From Sycobia sp. Sy_11 (Eukaryota; Arthropoda; Insecta; Hymenoptera; Epichrysomallidae): a stretch of DNA of 64,000 nt. The translations under genes were made by a program, and so were the position numbers. A model generated the notes under the pieces. It ran no database searches. It was not told the DNA's origin and worked only from the letters and a program-made list of their open reading frames with translations. The DNA lies in the NCBI GenBank assembly GCA_018907035.1, contig JACCIC010000140.1, positions 662,501 through 726,500 on the forward strand, given 5' to 3'. Positions 25,362-39,113 of the stretch are shown piece by piece; position 1 is the stretch's first letter, and the number at the start of each line of letters is the position of its first letter.

Positions 25362-26100
25362 TTTTCTATATAAATATATGCTTAGATCTTGAAGAAGTAA
25401 TAGTGTAGTGAACAGATAATTAATTTTTTTTTTGTAATAATTATCCGCACTATCACTATCTAGATTTATACTTTACGCTGAAGTACACACGTGCACGAAA
25501 GCCGGATACAGGGCGAATTTACGAGAAATGAAAGAGGTGCTCTATTGGTGCGGTGCCTGGCGCCGGGTGCCGATGATCGTGTTCTTTCTATGTTCTTTTA
25601 CATGTGGGAAATGAACAACAGCAGCCAATCAATGGGTGTCGTCTTGTCTATATATATTGCCATCGGCGAATGGTATATCAAGCTTTGGACAAGTCGCATT
25701 CATAGCACGCCATTGATATCTGTAGCACTTAACCCAGCCTTCAGATTTCTATGTTAAACACAAATACAAATTATTGTAAAATATATGACTTGAATCGCGC
25801 CAACAAAGTACATAACTTATTTTAAGCAGGATTTTTTCGATATATTATAAATAATACTTTTGTAAAATATTTTCTTATACTTTTTTTATGTGTAGCTTAT
25901 CGAATCGAATAATCGATATTTCGTTTTCCAAAGAAGCTAGAAAAATGTTCCAAAGCAAATGCAAAACACGTCATTTCCATAAGTTAATAAAAATATATAT
26001 CATTTAAACATATTTAAATGAGTAGATGTAGATAGCTATATGGAAATATCTAGGTTCGTTGCGCAACTAGTTGAAGAGATTGCGAATTACGTACACACAT

Positions 26101-26160
26101 TAGTTCACGCCCGAGTGAAGTGAGGGCGTTGAACTAGCACTAGCTAGCACTAGCTAGCAT
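26101..26160. repeat. Hairpin followed by a 10-bp tandem repeat
   Basis: The arm TAGTTCACGCCC (26101-26112) pairs with GGGCGTTGAACTA (26124-26136) with one bulged base and an 11-nt loop. It is directly followed by about 2.6 copies of TAGCACTAGC (26135-26160). Confidence 0.7.
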
Positions 26161-26833
26161 TCGAGTTGCATCTCTTGCGTATGGCTATCGTACGGCAAAG
26201 AAAACATTCACCGCAGCTATTTTAATTGATAATTAGGTGTTAATTCTTAAAATATTTATTTAAATATTGTACTCTATTCTATAATTCTATAAAACATGAA
26301 AAACAGAATAAATGTAATAGAATTTCTTTTACATTTTAATTAAAAGAAGAATTTAATAAAATAAAAAAATTTTTCTAAATGGATTTCATTCTCTAAATAA
26401 TTGTTATGCATTTATTTTGTTTAGAAAAATAACTATCATTACAGCTCTAAATGGCTGATTTCTTATCGAATTTAATTTTTATTATTTTGGTCCACTCTTC
26501 ACGATTGTTCGCCATTTCAATATACAAAATAAATTTTATTAGTTTCAGGTTTAGGCATACAATGAAAACTTAAATTAGTATTAATAGGTCCATAAAAATT
26601 TTACAGCAATCTCCCTTTATAAAGCCCTTTCGATAATTTGGAGAGAACTCTAGGTTACTTTTTTTAGTTTTAACTCCGCTATAACACTATTCTTACGCTT
26701 CACTCTGATGTATTTCGGTAATATTCAGTTTCTTTTTAAAGAAACTGAAAAGAACTCCAAAATTTTACTAATAATAACTTAAATAATACTTGCGCGTACT
26801 CTTGTAACACCCACGGCTATCATTTTTGTATTC

Positions 26834-26835
<2 letters not shown>

Positions 26836-26897
<62 letters not shown>
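26836..26897. repeat. (TA)n microsatellite
   Basis: This is a pure TA tract of about 60 bp in the p32-norpA gap. Confidence 0.95.
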
Positions 26898-26900
<3 letters not shown>

Positions 26901-29900
26901 GGCAATTTTTTGTATTTCAATGTCATAATATTGGCTGGCGGACTTTACGATCGGATATAGAAATGAAAAATAACATTCACGCGGTACGACAGTGCGTATC
27001 AGTCTTTCGGATGCATTAAATACCGTAAAAACGATACACTTTCATCTGCATGTTAATGTGTATAATGTTTATGACGAGGTGTATGCCTACAATAATGGTC
27101 GCTTTATTTCTGCTTCTAAATATATAGCGGCGCTAATCGTGCGTATAACGACACGGGTCTACGATGTGTTTGCAAACGTGTAAATTTTTACAGAGGTGCA
27201 CTTGTGCCAATGACTGAGACTGAAACCGCGGGTTACCACAAATTAATTATCGTTATCGAATTGAGATGCATGCTAATTAACTGTAATACTTGACTTCGCC
27301 CGCAAGGTCCTTATACGTTCACACACGTATTTTCTTCTCTTGGGCAGAAATTCGGAGGGCGCATTATCAAAAGGAAACAACGGAGGATTTGTTATAAATA
27401 AATTGTCTTTTACAATTACAAAATTTATTTTATATGTATATTAGATTAGTTTAAAATAAAAAAATTCTTAATAGACATTACACTATATATTGCCAGATAA
27501 TTGGTAAAGTAGTATAATAATCTTGACACTGAAAATCTTGCGCAAATTTTTTATAAATAACTTCACAATTTGAAAAGAAAAAAATGTTCAAAGTTTTGTA
27601 AATTATAATAAACACGAATTGTTAATAAAGTACTCAAAATTATTCGTCAGGCCACGATTTTCTTCGATTGTTCACCATGAAAATCGACTTTGTACACGCT
27701 GTTTTAAGGAGCAGCATAATTCTCGCAGGTGTCTTGAGATATTTTTCAGATATTTTTGGGCTGCGCGCGTCGACTCCTAAGTTCCGGTTCATTTTGAGCA
27801 GTCAAATTTCTCGTCATAATACTTTTGCTTATGACTGCTTATGGATAGATTTCTCGAAATTATATATCTAAAAGCTTGCGATCTAAAAATCTGTATTATA
27901 TTTCCTATAAATATCACAATTTTAGTATAGAATAAAAAATTATATAGCTAATTCATTTTATAATATATCCATTGGAAATCCGAATTTTCATATTAATATA
28001 TATAAATCAAGGTTTCTACATATAATAGCTCAGACCTATACAGAATTACCCATTCACTTTGTATTATACAGAGCTATTTTCGTATCGAAAAAAAAAAACG
28101 AAAAGAAAAAAGACGTCGCTGGCCTCTATAAATATATCTTTCTTATTCACTTTTCAAACGAGATAAATCGATCCCTCCCGTGTATAATATTCTATGTCGC
28201 AAGCGGATTTTATATTATTCAATATATAATTCAAGAATCGCAAGAAGATAATTTAAATTCATGACACATCCAGCGTGCAAGATAATTAATAAATGCGCAT
28301 TCAATAAAATTCTATCAGAAACCTCTTAATTATTGATAAGTCTCCTTCGGATGAACGTATAATATTATTTCAGCCTCAAAAGATGATTTCAATCCATATG
28401 CGCATGCGCGATATAATTGTAACTTGTGAGTCGCGCGATTCGCGCTATATAGGACGATATTCTAATTCGAGCCATAAATTATGGACACTTCAAACAGTAA
28501 TTCGATTTTAATTAGACGATGCGTTATTGAATATGTTGCTGAAAGTATAATAAGAAATATTTAATAAAAAGATAAAGAATATTAAGTTTATTATGGGAAC
28601 ATTACCGAACGTTAAATCTTTTTGTTTTATTAAAAAAAAAATAATAATAAAAAAATAATTGCACAATAATTGAGATATCTACAGTAGTGGCGGCATATAA
28701 GAAAATAACTTGAAATTTTCACTCCTGTTTTTTTTTTTTTTTTTGCGAGAGCGCATTTAAGGATGTCGCTGCCACATGTATTATTTTTTTGACATTTTCC
28801 TTCTCAATTGAATAGGAGAGGAGCGCCGGGCGGAGTCGAAAGTCGTGAATTCCGTTCGCGAACGATTTGGATATCGGCTTTATGTAAAAATAGCCATAGT
28901 CCGGCGACTTCCCTGCTTCTTTCACACGATCGCCTGGGAACATTGATTAGCAGCGGGGAAAGTGGTTGACGACGATTTGCGATAATTCATATGACAATAA
29001 AAATCCATGGTCTATCAAAATTTAAGTGCTGTTCTTGGCGCCGGGTCTCATCTACAGTTATCTACAGGTCTGCGAGTCTCTCTTGGGCAGGGCAAACGGT
29101 TGTTCCTTTGGCGCGCAAAACTCGCCCGCCGTCGCGATATTATGTTTCGACCTAGGTAGAGCACGAGGCAGTCGCGGAAATTTTATCGAGCCTCAAGGAT
29201 GCTGAATGCATCGGATTTCAACAAGTTGCGACGGGAAATAAGGATATGGGGGGGGGGAGGATCTGGGTGACGAGACGACTATTAACGCCGTTTTGTACGG
29301 ATATGCAGACATGACTCTCGCGAGTCTCGGAGTCGAATACTTCGAGAATGGCACAGAGTCTTTCATGGAATATACATTCCCTTCCGTTTATTCCAAATCT
29401 CACGTTATGATTTTATTTATTTCTCCAATTCCTCGATAATTCCATACCTTCTTGAATTTGATAAATATTTCAATATTATTAGCGATTTTTAAAAATTCTT
29501 AACCCCCGGGCGCGATATCGCTCAGGAGAGCGGATACGAGAATCTCTCTCCAGTGAATAGTATTAAAAAAAAAAAAAATCACACTCCTGACACTGCGCTA
29601 TATATTTGATAATTGCGACGTTCTGCCAACCTTTCAATCGCAATCTGATAATTCAAGTTATACTCAAATCAATGCCGCTCGGAAAATTAGTCTTCTTTGA
29701 ACAATACACTTATAGATTTCTGCAAACTCGCGTGAACCAATATTCGTGGCTCTGTGGATAAAACAAAATGTTAAGTTTTACATATTTCAAGGTATATTAT
29801 TCAAATTGTTATTTTTGATATTTTAATATAAGATTGGGTACATCACTCGTTGTAATGTAAGTTATAAATGAATCGATTGTTGTATATAGTAATTTTTTTT

Positions 29901-30812
29901 TTTTTTTGGATATGTTATAACAGTCAACGAATGAGTCAAGACCCACCATCTTAAAAGTATTGTAATTGCCAACTATGAATTTACGCGATTTTTATCTTAT
30001 TCTTGAGTTTACAATATGATAATAAAAAAACTGAACATTTTTATACGTGACCGCCAATATAGCCATCTCAATAGACGGCTTTCATTTTTAATATTCACGC
30101 TCTAGGCATGAGTGCTTTTTACGTCTACTCCAACGGGCCATTTATGCATTCGGCGTTAAAACCCCCTTGGCCGTCGTCATCTTTAATACTGTTAATTTTT
30201 CACATTTTCTTTCTTTTTTTTTTTTTTAAAAAAACAGGGTCCCTTATTCGCACTTTGTCCCAGGTTCTAGGAATTCTTAATCTCCCCCACCCCTCTCCCC
30301 TGCCTTCAGCTGCAAGAATGACACACAATTATTTGCATTATTATTGGAATTATTATTTATCGGAATAAGGCAATTCTAGATATTAGATCATTCGAATTGC
30401 AAGATTTAATCAATCATTTCGATAAACACAAGTTAAGAAAAAAATATTGTGAAAAATATATAATATAGCTTGAGGTATATTTATTATAACAAAGATATAT
30501 CAATAATATATAATTTGTTTACGTTTAAAAATATTTCGACACTTTTGTTTCTTTGGCCGAGCTCTCTCTTAAATTTGTCTCCAAGCTCAAAGCAACCCGA
30601 ATCTGTCCCGCTGTATAATATCATTAGTAAACGTTTAAAGTCTAATTTAAATTCAATTTACGTACATAGCTAGTTATAATAATTTAACAGGAAAGCGTAA
30701 AATTGTATATTTCTATGATTATCGGAGCATTGGAATAAAATTTTCCGCGAGAGACTTAATAAATAATGAATCCAATAAATCGCGCAAAGCCCTTGATTTC
30801 CATTATAATGTA

Positions 30813-30813
<1 letters not shown>

Positions 30814-30856
<43 letters not shown>
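30814..30856. repeat. (TA)n microsatellite
   Basis: This TA tract of about 43 bp lies 0.7 kb upstream of the norpA start. Confidence 0.95.
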
Positions 30857-30860
<4 letters not shown>

Positions 30861-31017
30861 TTTTCTCTGGAATCACCGTGCGTCAGCTCCCCCCTCCCCT
30901 CCTAGCCCGCCCCATACAAACACCTTGACCTTCGCGCCCGTACAACTTGTCTTTCTCCGTACGCTATGCTTCTATAGTATTATAATCACGTGGAAATCGC
31001 ACGGGTTCGGCCGCGCG

Positions 31018-31021
<4 letters not shown>

Positions 31022-31064
<43 letters not shown>
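31022..31064. repeat. (TA)n microsatellite
   Basis: This TA tract of about 43 bp sits in the GC-rich region upstream of norpA, followed at 31160-31176 by a CG alternating run. Confidence 0.95.
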
Positions 31065-31067
<3 letters not shown>

Positions 31068-31311
31068 TTGTAGTTATACAGGCTATCGCGCACGTGCAGA
31101 GACGCGCGCGCTGCTCAAATCCGTAAAAATTGGATTGCGCTACTATAATCGAGTTAAGATCGCGCGCGCGCGCGCGCCCTCGCCGCTGGAAAAATCGAGT
31201 GGCTGGCAATGTACGCGCCACCTTAGATCCCGTACTGGCCTACCTTTGGCGGCAGCCAGGGAGCCTCGGCCGCGCGAGAATAACGAACGGCAACGACGGA
31301 ATAAGTATTAT

Positions 31312-31313
<2 letters not shown>

Positions 31314-31342
<29 letters not shown>
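31314..31342. repeat. (TA)n microsatellite
   Basis: This short TA tract of about 29 bp lies 170 bp upstream of the norpA start codon. Confidence 0.9.
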
Positions 31343-31346
<4 letters not shown>

Positions 31347-31513
31347 TAGTTTTGTCCAGTCGGCCGAGGCGAGCGCGGGGCCCGCGGCAGTCACCGGCGG
31401 GGGATAAAATACGAAAAAAAAACAAGAAACGAAAAAAAAGAAAAAAAAAATCCGTCCGGCGCGTATGGAATACACATCTGTATATAAATATATAGCTGTG
31501 AAATCCGGCGATA

Positions 31514-32803
31514 ATGACGAAGAAATTCGAGTTCAATTGGCAGAGGGAGACGCCGGCCCTGCTGCTCAACGGCTGCGTCTTCGACAGATTCGTGGAGGAG
31601 AAGGAGAACACGGAGCTGGAGCTGAGCTGCATGTTCAAAGTCGACAAATACGGCTTTTTTCTTTACTGGAAGAGCGAGGGGAAGGTACGCAACGACGATA
31701 ATACATAAGTGCTCGCGCGCTCGTTTCCGCGCCCGTCGATGCCCCGGATATCGCTCCTGGTCTCATCTTCGCCACTGTAATTCAATTTTTCTAATTCGAT
31801 TACGCTGGCGGACGCGTGCGCGTGCACGCGTAGTTCTTCGCTTTTAATACGGCCAATGTTGTAAATGTTTATGCTGGAGGATTCGATTTCGGTCGTATGC
31901 ATCGGCCCTCGTTCGTACTGAAAATGTGTACACTATCTTAAAAATCAGGATGATCATATTTCTTTCCTTACGTTTTAAAAGTAAAGTACTTTTAAAAGTT
32001 TACTGTTCTAACGTGAAACTAGTTCGCTTATTAACATCTCGATGATTTCTGTAGACAAAAAAATCTTTGTAAATCACGTATGATATGATATATTTCATAT
32101 GAAGGATTCTAATGTATACGTTTCATTGATCTTTAATTACGATTCATAAGGAAGCCTTTTCAATTGTTCGCACCACAACAATTTGGCTTCAAGTTCAAAT
32201 TTTTATAATTTAACAACCGACAAAGAATTACGCATTTTTTAATAAATTTTGTAACTTTTTGTATATCAAAAATAAATATAAAAGATAAATTTCCTTCTTT
32301 ACAACGTAAAGGTAGAATGATTACTGTATGCATATGGTTTTGTACCTCTTTGAAATTAATTTTATACATTTTGTTCTATAGTAAAATATTGATTACACGC
32401 GAAGATGTTTCTGTGAGACCGATTTGGGGAAATGACTTTTGAGTTTATTCAGTTTTTTTTTTTTTTGAACTGATGAAAAACAAAACAAGTGTTTCTTAAT
32501 TTTTGACGAACTATTATAGGTAACATATTTGAATTTCAGAAAAATCCAAATCGAACGGTTTGTAATAATGTTTCAGAATGGAACACATTTAAAAATTATT
32601 GAATTCTAATGCATTTGTATTACAAATGTGAAACGGATAATTACACAAATAGAACAGTGCAATACGTATATTTAATACACGTTAAATATAGAAATGCAAA
32701 AACAACAATTTAATAAATATGTGTTATTGAAAGATAAAGACTATAATAAATAATGTATTTACCCTATTTCTATGTGTATTTTTTACTATATCCTAGATAA
32801 TCA

Positions 32804-32865
<62 letters not shown>

Positions 32866-33610
32866 TAAAATAAAATATATAATTAAGAATTGATAATTAT
32901 TATATCATAATTTATATTATGTTATTTATCTAATTTTTTCATTAAAGTAAAAAAGTACATTGAGATAAACTTTATTGCAGGATGGCGATGTCATAGAGCT
33001 TGCGCAAGTGAGCGATATTCGTTACGGTGGAGGACCGAAGGTGATTTTAGGCCCTTAGCTTGATTGATAATTAGACTTCGTGGTGTACTGGAATTTTTAC
33101 TTTACGATAATTTTGCACTTACAGGATTCCAAATTGCTCAATAAATTGAGCAAGCACGGCAACGCCGAGCAAATAGAAGAGAAAACCATAACGGTTTGTT
33201 CCGGCATTGATTATACAAATATTAATTATCAACATTTGGTTTGCCCGGACGCAAAAACGGCCAAGGTAATACAAAAAATTATTGCGTAAATTTTTTTTTT
33301 TTTAATTTACTTTACTAATTAGATGGGTTAGCGATTATTTTTATCAAAAGTTGTTTATTGAAATGATGAGGAGAAAACAAATTCGAAAATAAATTTACGA
33401 TTCATTATAAATATCAATAATCATCATCAATTTATACTAATAAGTATCCAATCAATGAGGTAGATTAATTTTTTTTACGCTCGCACAGGAATGGCAAGCT
33501 GGATTACGTTACGTCACGCATAATACAAAAGCGAGCAATGTTTGCCCAACGATTCAGCTCATGAAACAGTACGAAACTTTATAATAATCTTTATACTTAA
33601 GCACTTTAAA

Positions 33611-33665
<55 letters not shown>

Positions 33666-35909
33666 AACATTTAAAGTTAGCACAAAAAAAAAATTCACAC
33701 CGTTTTCTTTCTGCCGACAGTTGGATGAGATTGAGCTTTCAAGTCGATCCCAAGGGCAAGGTGCCGGTCAAAGTGATAACGAAGACTTTCGCCTCGGGAA
33801 AAACGGAGAAGCTCGTTTACCAGGGCCTGAAGGAGCTCGGTCTGCCGGATGGAAAAGTAAGCCCGGAATGTACTTCCATTTGCAATAATAAATAGCCATT
33901 ATGTTATTATGGGAAGAATCAAATTTTTAACGCTCGCGGATTTTGTTTTTGTTGATATATATATATATATATGTATAATCGTAGAACGACAAGATGGAAC
34001 CGGAGGCGTTTACCTTCGAAAAATTTTACGCCTTATACTTCAAGATCTGTCCCAGGAACGACATAGAGGAGCTCTTTGGATCCATGTAAGTGGAATCGAA
34101 CGCGTGTAATTTTTTTTGTTTTTTTTTTTTTTCTTTTTGTCTCACAGACATCAACACGGCATACGCTAAATTTTACCCAACGATTTACCAATTGCAATCG
34201 TCGTGGTTTCCAGTACCAAGGGAAAGGCCGAGTTCATAACTCTCGAGCAACTGGTGCAGTTCATGAACGAGAAACAGAGAGACCCGAGGCTGAACGAAAT
34301 ATTGTATCCGCTCTACGACGACAAGAGATGCACGGAAATAATTAACGATTACGAGACGGACGAGGCAATGAAAACCGCAAGTGAGCCGCGTTCTCATAAT
34401 TATTATTGGGACTTATTGAACCGCGGTAGGCGTAGGGCCAGAGCTGCGTCAAGCCGGACTTGAAATGTTTAAAGACACTTGGAGGGCTGCGGTATAGGGG
34501 CATCTACTCGCACATCCCATTAAATTCATGATCTATTCAATTACGTTTTATTTATTTACTTTTTTTTTTGTAATGAACTTCAATAATACTGATATGGTTT
34601 ATTATATGTAGTCTGTGAGTAGAATTTAAAAAGTTATGCTTATATAGCTCAGTGAAATACGGTATATTTATAGACAGACTTTTTTTTTTGTTGATAAAAG
34701 TTATAGCGTACTGCTGAAGAAAAAAAGAATTATCGGCTTATTTTCGCAGAATCTACAAATTGACAAGTTTTCCAACATTGATGTTACACGTCTTTTCTGA
34801 TGGAAGATGACAAAATCCCCACCCTGAGCCAAGCTTTGACGAATATATTGGCCATTAATTTCATAAAGCTCGCCAGACTATTATAAACGTTATCCGACGA
34901 TCCGAGGAGTTTTATTTTACAAGTCTTGGCGCGAGGTGTCGCAATTTTCAGCGAAAGTTTCGAATTCAAAATGTCGACGCGTCAAAATGAAAAACGGCAT
35001 GTCGCGAGGCGCGCGTCCAATAATTTTTGCGCAGTCTTACGAAAAATCCCATTTATGCGTACGGCAACAATATTTCACGAAATCAAATCAAGCCTCTCAG
35101 GTGGCTCGCGCCGCTCTCGAGTCGAATAGATGACATAATAATTCATTTTCATCATCCTTTGCTAACATATGCTTAAATAATATGCAAAAGTTAGTCTAAT
35201 AATCTTCTTAATTCATTTGCACCTCCGTTTGACGTTTCTTCGTCGATTACGATCGATAGCATTTTTATTATTCATGACTGACAGATTTCAACTCGAAATC
35301 ATGGAAATGCATCAATGTCTAACAGGGATAGGATTGGTGTCGTGGAAAGTACCGATCAAAATTTAAGACGTTGTACTATTAGTACCTATAGTTATTTAGA
35401 TCTCCAATTTCTGGATAAAATAGTTTAATAAACATTTTTTTTTAAAAGTATGAATGGCCATATATTTCTAGATATATCAATCATGTAAAAGTTACCGTTT
35501 TTAAAATCTCTTTCTTCAACAATTAGACCGGCGAACTAAGACTGATTCTCAATCGCCCTATGTTCATCTTCCTTACGTAATTCCTCTATCCACAGCCCCC
35601 TCGTCCCCGGCCAATCTAAATCCGGCCCTGATATTATAGGGAGCTCTTAAAAATTCGCTTGGATCCCGAAAATGAAAAATTCGCTTGACTAATTCCTCAG
35701 AAAAAATTTCCAAGGACGGCTTCATTCGCTACCTGATGTCCGACGAGAACGCGCCCGTGTTCCTCGACAAGCTCGACGAGTGGATGGACATGGACCAGCC
35801 GCTCGCCCATTATTACATTAATTCCAGCCACAACACGTACCTGAGCGGGAAGCAAATCGGCGCCAAGAGCAGCGTCGAAATGTACCGGCAGACGCTTCTT
35901 GCCGGCTGC

Positions 35910-35954
<45 letters not shown>

Positions 35955-37171
35955 TACTATATGTATATAAGAATTGCACCTTTGGTAAAAGAAAAAAAAA
36001 TGTAATTAATCGAGCTGGCCGTTTCATGGAAATATGTACGCAATATATGGAAATATGTATAGACGCTTTGTGAAAACGCAACGAAAATCGAATAATTATA
36101 AATCGTACCTACGTCGATCCTTATGAATTAAATTAATAAATATTTTCGTCGGTCTCGCAGTCTTTATATAATAATATGCTATGCTAATGCAACGACAGTC
36201 GGACTATCCTTGTTTATAAGTTTATAACCACCCCCGTAGAATCTGAAATGGATATTACCACCAAAAAAATAAAATAAAAATTGAATTAAAAATTAAAAAT
36301 TAAAAGAAATAAAATAGTCGATATTCTCCGTTAGTAAAGGGCAACTTGACCGCCCCCCAATCACCTTAAATTTCAATTTACCTTTCATGTCCGACTTTTT
36401 GGAACCGTTTCGGTTCATCTACAAGGAGTAAACTTAGTTTTTTTTCTTAATAAAGGTAAATTTAAATCTAAGATGGTGGGAACAGTCAGATTGTCCTTTT
36501 GCTGGCACAGAATGTAAATTATTTATTTTCACGTTACAATTTTTTATTTAATTTAATGTTTATTTTTTTAGTAGTAATCTCCATTTCAGATTCTACGGGG
36601 ATGATTGAAAACAAGGAGATTCTGACCGTTATTGCATTAGTACAGCATATATTGTTGTATAAGGACTGTAAGACCGATGAAAGTATTCATCAGCTTAAAA
36701 ACCAAAATACGTAAAAAAATTTTTACTGAAAAAATGTGGGCTAAATAGAATTGGGAATGTGTCGTGGGAATAATAATAAAGATCTATATTCGTCTTGATC
36801 TGCTCGAGTTTTCTTTTTCTTTGCACTGTGAGCATGCAAATTCCGGTGGGGAAAAAAATCTTGCGCGTTTCAATTAAAATAATCGTCACTGCGCCCAGGT
36901 GCGTCGAACTCGACTGCTGGGACGGAAAGACGCCCGACGACGAAATAATAATAACCCACGGAAAAGCCATGTGCACCGACATCTTGTTCAAGGACGCCCT
37001 GATGGCAATCAGAGACTGCGCCTTCGTCACCTCCGAGTATCCGGTTATACTCAGTATCGAGAATCATCTTTGCATGTCGAACCAGTACAAAATGGCCAAG
37101 TACTTCGACGAAATTTTCGGCGATCTGCTGCTGAAGGAAGCTCTGCCGGACTATCCGGTATTTTTAACTTT

Positions 37172-37234
<63 letters not shown>

Positions 37235-39078
37235 GTGAACCGGGAAATATCATATAGAAATCGATATATTAATGCATAACAGTGAACTCTCTTGAACGGA
37301 AACAATTGTTTTGGATGGAGGTGGCATTTATTCTCCCTTTAAATAACTCTCGTCATATATGAGATTGAAAGACACACATATAGTTATTTATAGTTATTTA
37401 ATAAAAATACAAAGTTCTAAAGAGTGCTACACCAATACCAGGGCCAAGACCAGATTTAGTAAAAAATTGTCCCGGTGCCGAACAAGTATTGTCAATAAAA
37501 CTATGGTCATGATCTTGTATATAAGTTATGGTCCTGGTATTGTTTTGGCCTTGACAAGAAAGAATCGGTTGTAATTTTGTAAATTGGACGAACATTACTT
37601 AAAACAGTATATAAATAAACTCAAGAAAATATTTTAATTAATAATATTACTTCAACAATTCACATAATTCAAATTCAATGAATAATGGGACGAATTTTCG
37701 CTCGCCGTTATAACGACTCGCTGTCCATCTATAACGTAAATTATTTTCATTAATGTTAAACATAATTATTAAAGAATTTTTGAAAAAAAAAGTCGCTTCA
37801 TATTAACATAATACTTTTTCAAGCCGAAACAACTGCAATGCAATAGGAAAAGTATAAAAAATTATAAAAATAATTTTATTATATTAAACTGATGCATGTA
37901 ACGTCGTGTTCTAAATATGCTCTCCAACCATTGGCACGTGTACAATAAATTTTTTTGGCTGTTGATTTATCCTTGAAAAATTGACAAAAGTAAATATAAT
38001 GCTGGTTTTATCCTGACAAGCCATACAGCCCTGTTATTTTAACAAAAAAAATTTACTTCATAAAAAAATTTGAGATAAATCTATGAAAATCGAGGTTTTT
38101 CTTACTTTTACAACACGGGCACCAATTGCATATAACTATTTTGTAAGCAGTTATTAATTTATTTTTCAAGTAACTGTGGTGCTTATATATCGTAAAATTT
38201 TTATTTTACGTTCTATTATCTTTCAATTTTTCAACAATTAAAGAAAATGTATTTACCGCGCCGGGGTTAATTAATTATTTAGATATTTGTGATGGATATA
38301 TATAAAATTACGAATTAAATGTTTCAGGTAATTGGAAAGCATTTGAATTGAAAAAGTTAATTCTAAAAAATTCTTGCCTCGGTATTAGTTTTGAATTCCG
38401 ATACGAGACCGATGAATGTCGAGATAGTGTTGACGAAGTCCTTTATAGGCGAAATGCAATAAATAATTTTCATTGAAAGCAATTTGAAGACAAAGGCTAA
38501 TGTTTAAGTTTGTTGTTTTTTTTTTAGATAAATCATATACTCTCACGCGTCAAGTCCGAGTTTAGGTGAATCTAAAAATTTGTAACAAAATAAGTATGTG
38601 TGTGAATAGAAATAATTGAATATTTATTATCTATCGTGCTTCATCAGCGGTCACTTCTCTATACAGAATTGTTGATGAATTTCCTGACGATTCGCATGTA
38701 ATGCCGTTTGCTCTCTCTCTCTCTCTCTCTCTCCCTTTTCATCAATACTTATCGTTGCTCTTATTGTTATTTTTTTTCCATATATAACTTTTCGTTATGC
38801 GAGATTATTACATAATTTGCCGTTTAGCTCTACGTGGAGGGACATCCGCTGCCGCCGCCGAGCGCCCTTAAGCGAAAGATACTCATAAAGAACAAGCGGC
38901 TCAAGCCCGAGGTGGAAAAGGTCGAGCTGGAGCTCTTCCTCTCCGGCAAATTTGAGGCGAAAGACGACGTGGTCGAGGACGCGAGCGGTGCCGCCGCTCC
39001 ACCCGCGGAGGCGCCCAAGGTATACCGCAATGCTGCCGCGCGCGTATTATACATATAATTATATATTTATACACACAT

Positions 39079-39113
<35 letters not shown>

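Larger units (their letters stand above)
25362..31513. other. Intergenic region between p32 and norpA
   Basis: The first 250 bases hold the p32 promoter side. Beyond that the sequence is non-coding as far as I can see: a hairpin plus a 10-bp tandem repeat at 26.10-26.16 kb, a long (TA)n tract at 26.84 kb, and increasingly GC-rich patches from about 28.4 kb. The last 700 bases before the norpA start are GC-rich with three (TA)n tracts and a CG run, and probably contain the norpA promoter and leader. Confidence 0.55.

Noticed and set aside
30766..31407. Open frames of more than 200 codons rich in Ile-Tyr repeats (also at 36.8, 51.6, 56.9, 57.1 and 60.0 kb)
   Set aside because: They are translations of (TA)n, (GA)n and (CT)n tracts joined to GC-rich flanks. 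Both strands and several frames are open at once, and no domain is present.
37420..37560. Possible second inverted repeat (CAATACCAGG and its complement) in norpA intron 9
   Set aside because: Only about 14 bp match and similarity does not extend, unlike the fold-back at 36232-36600.
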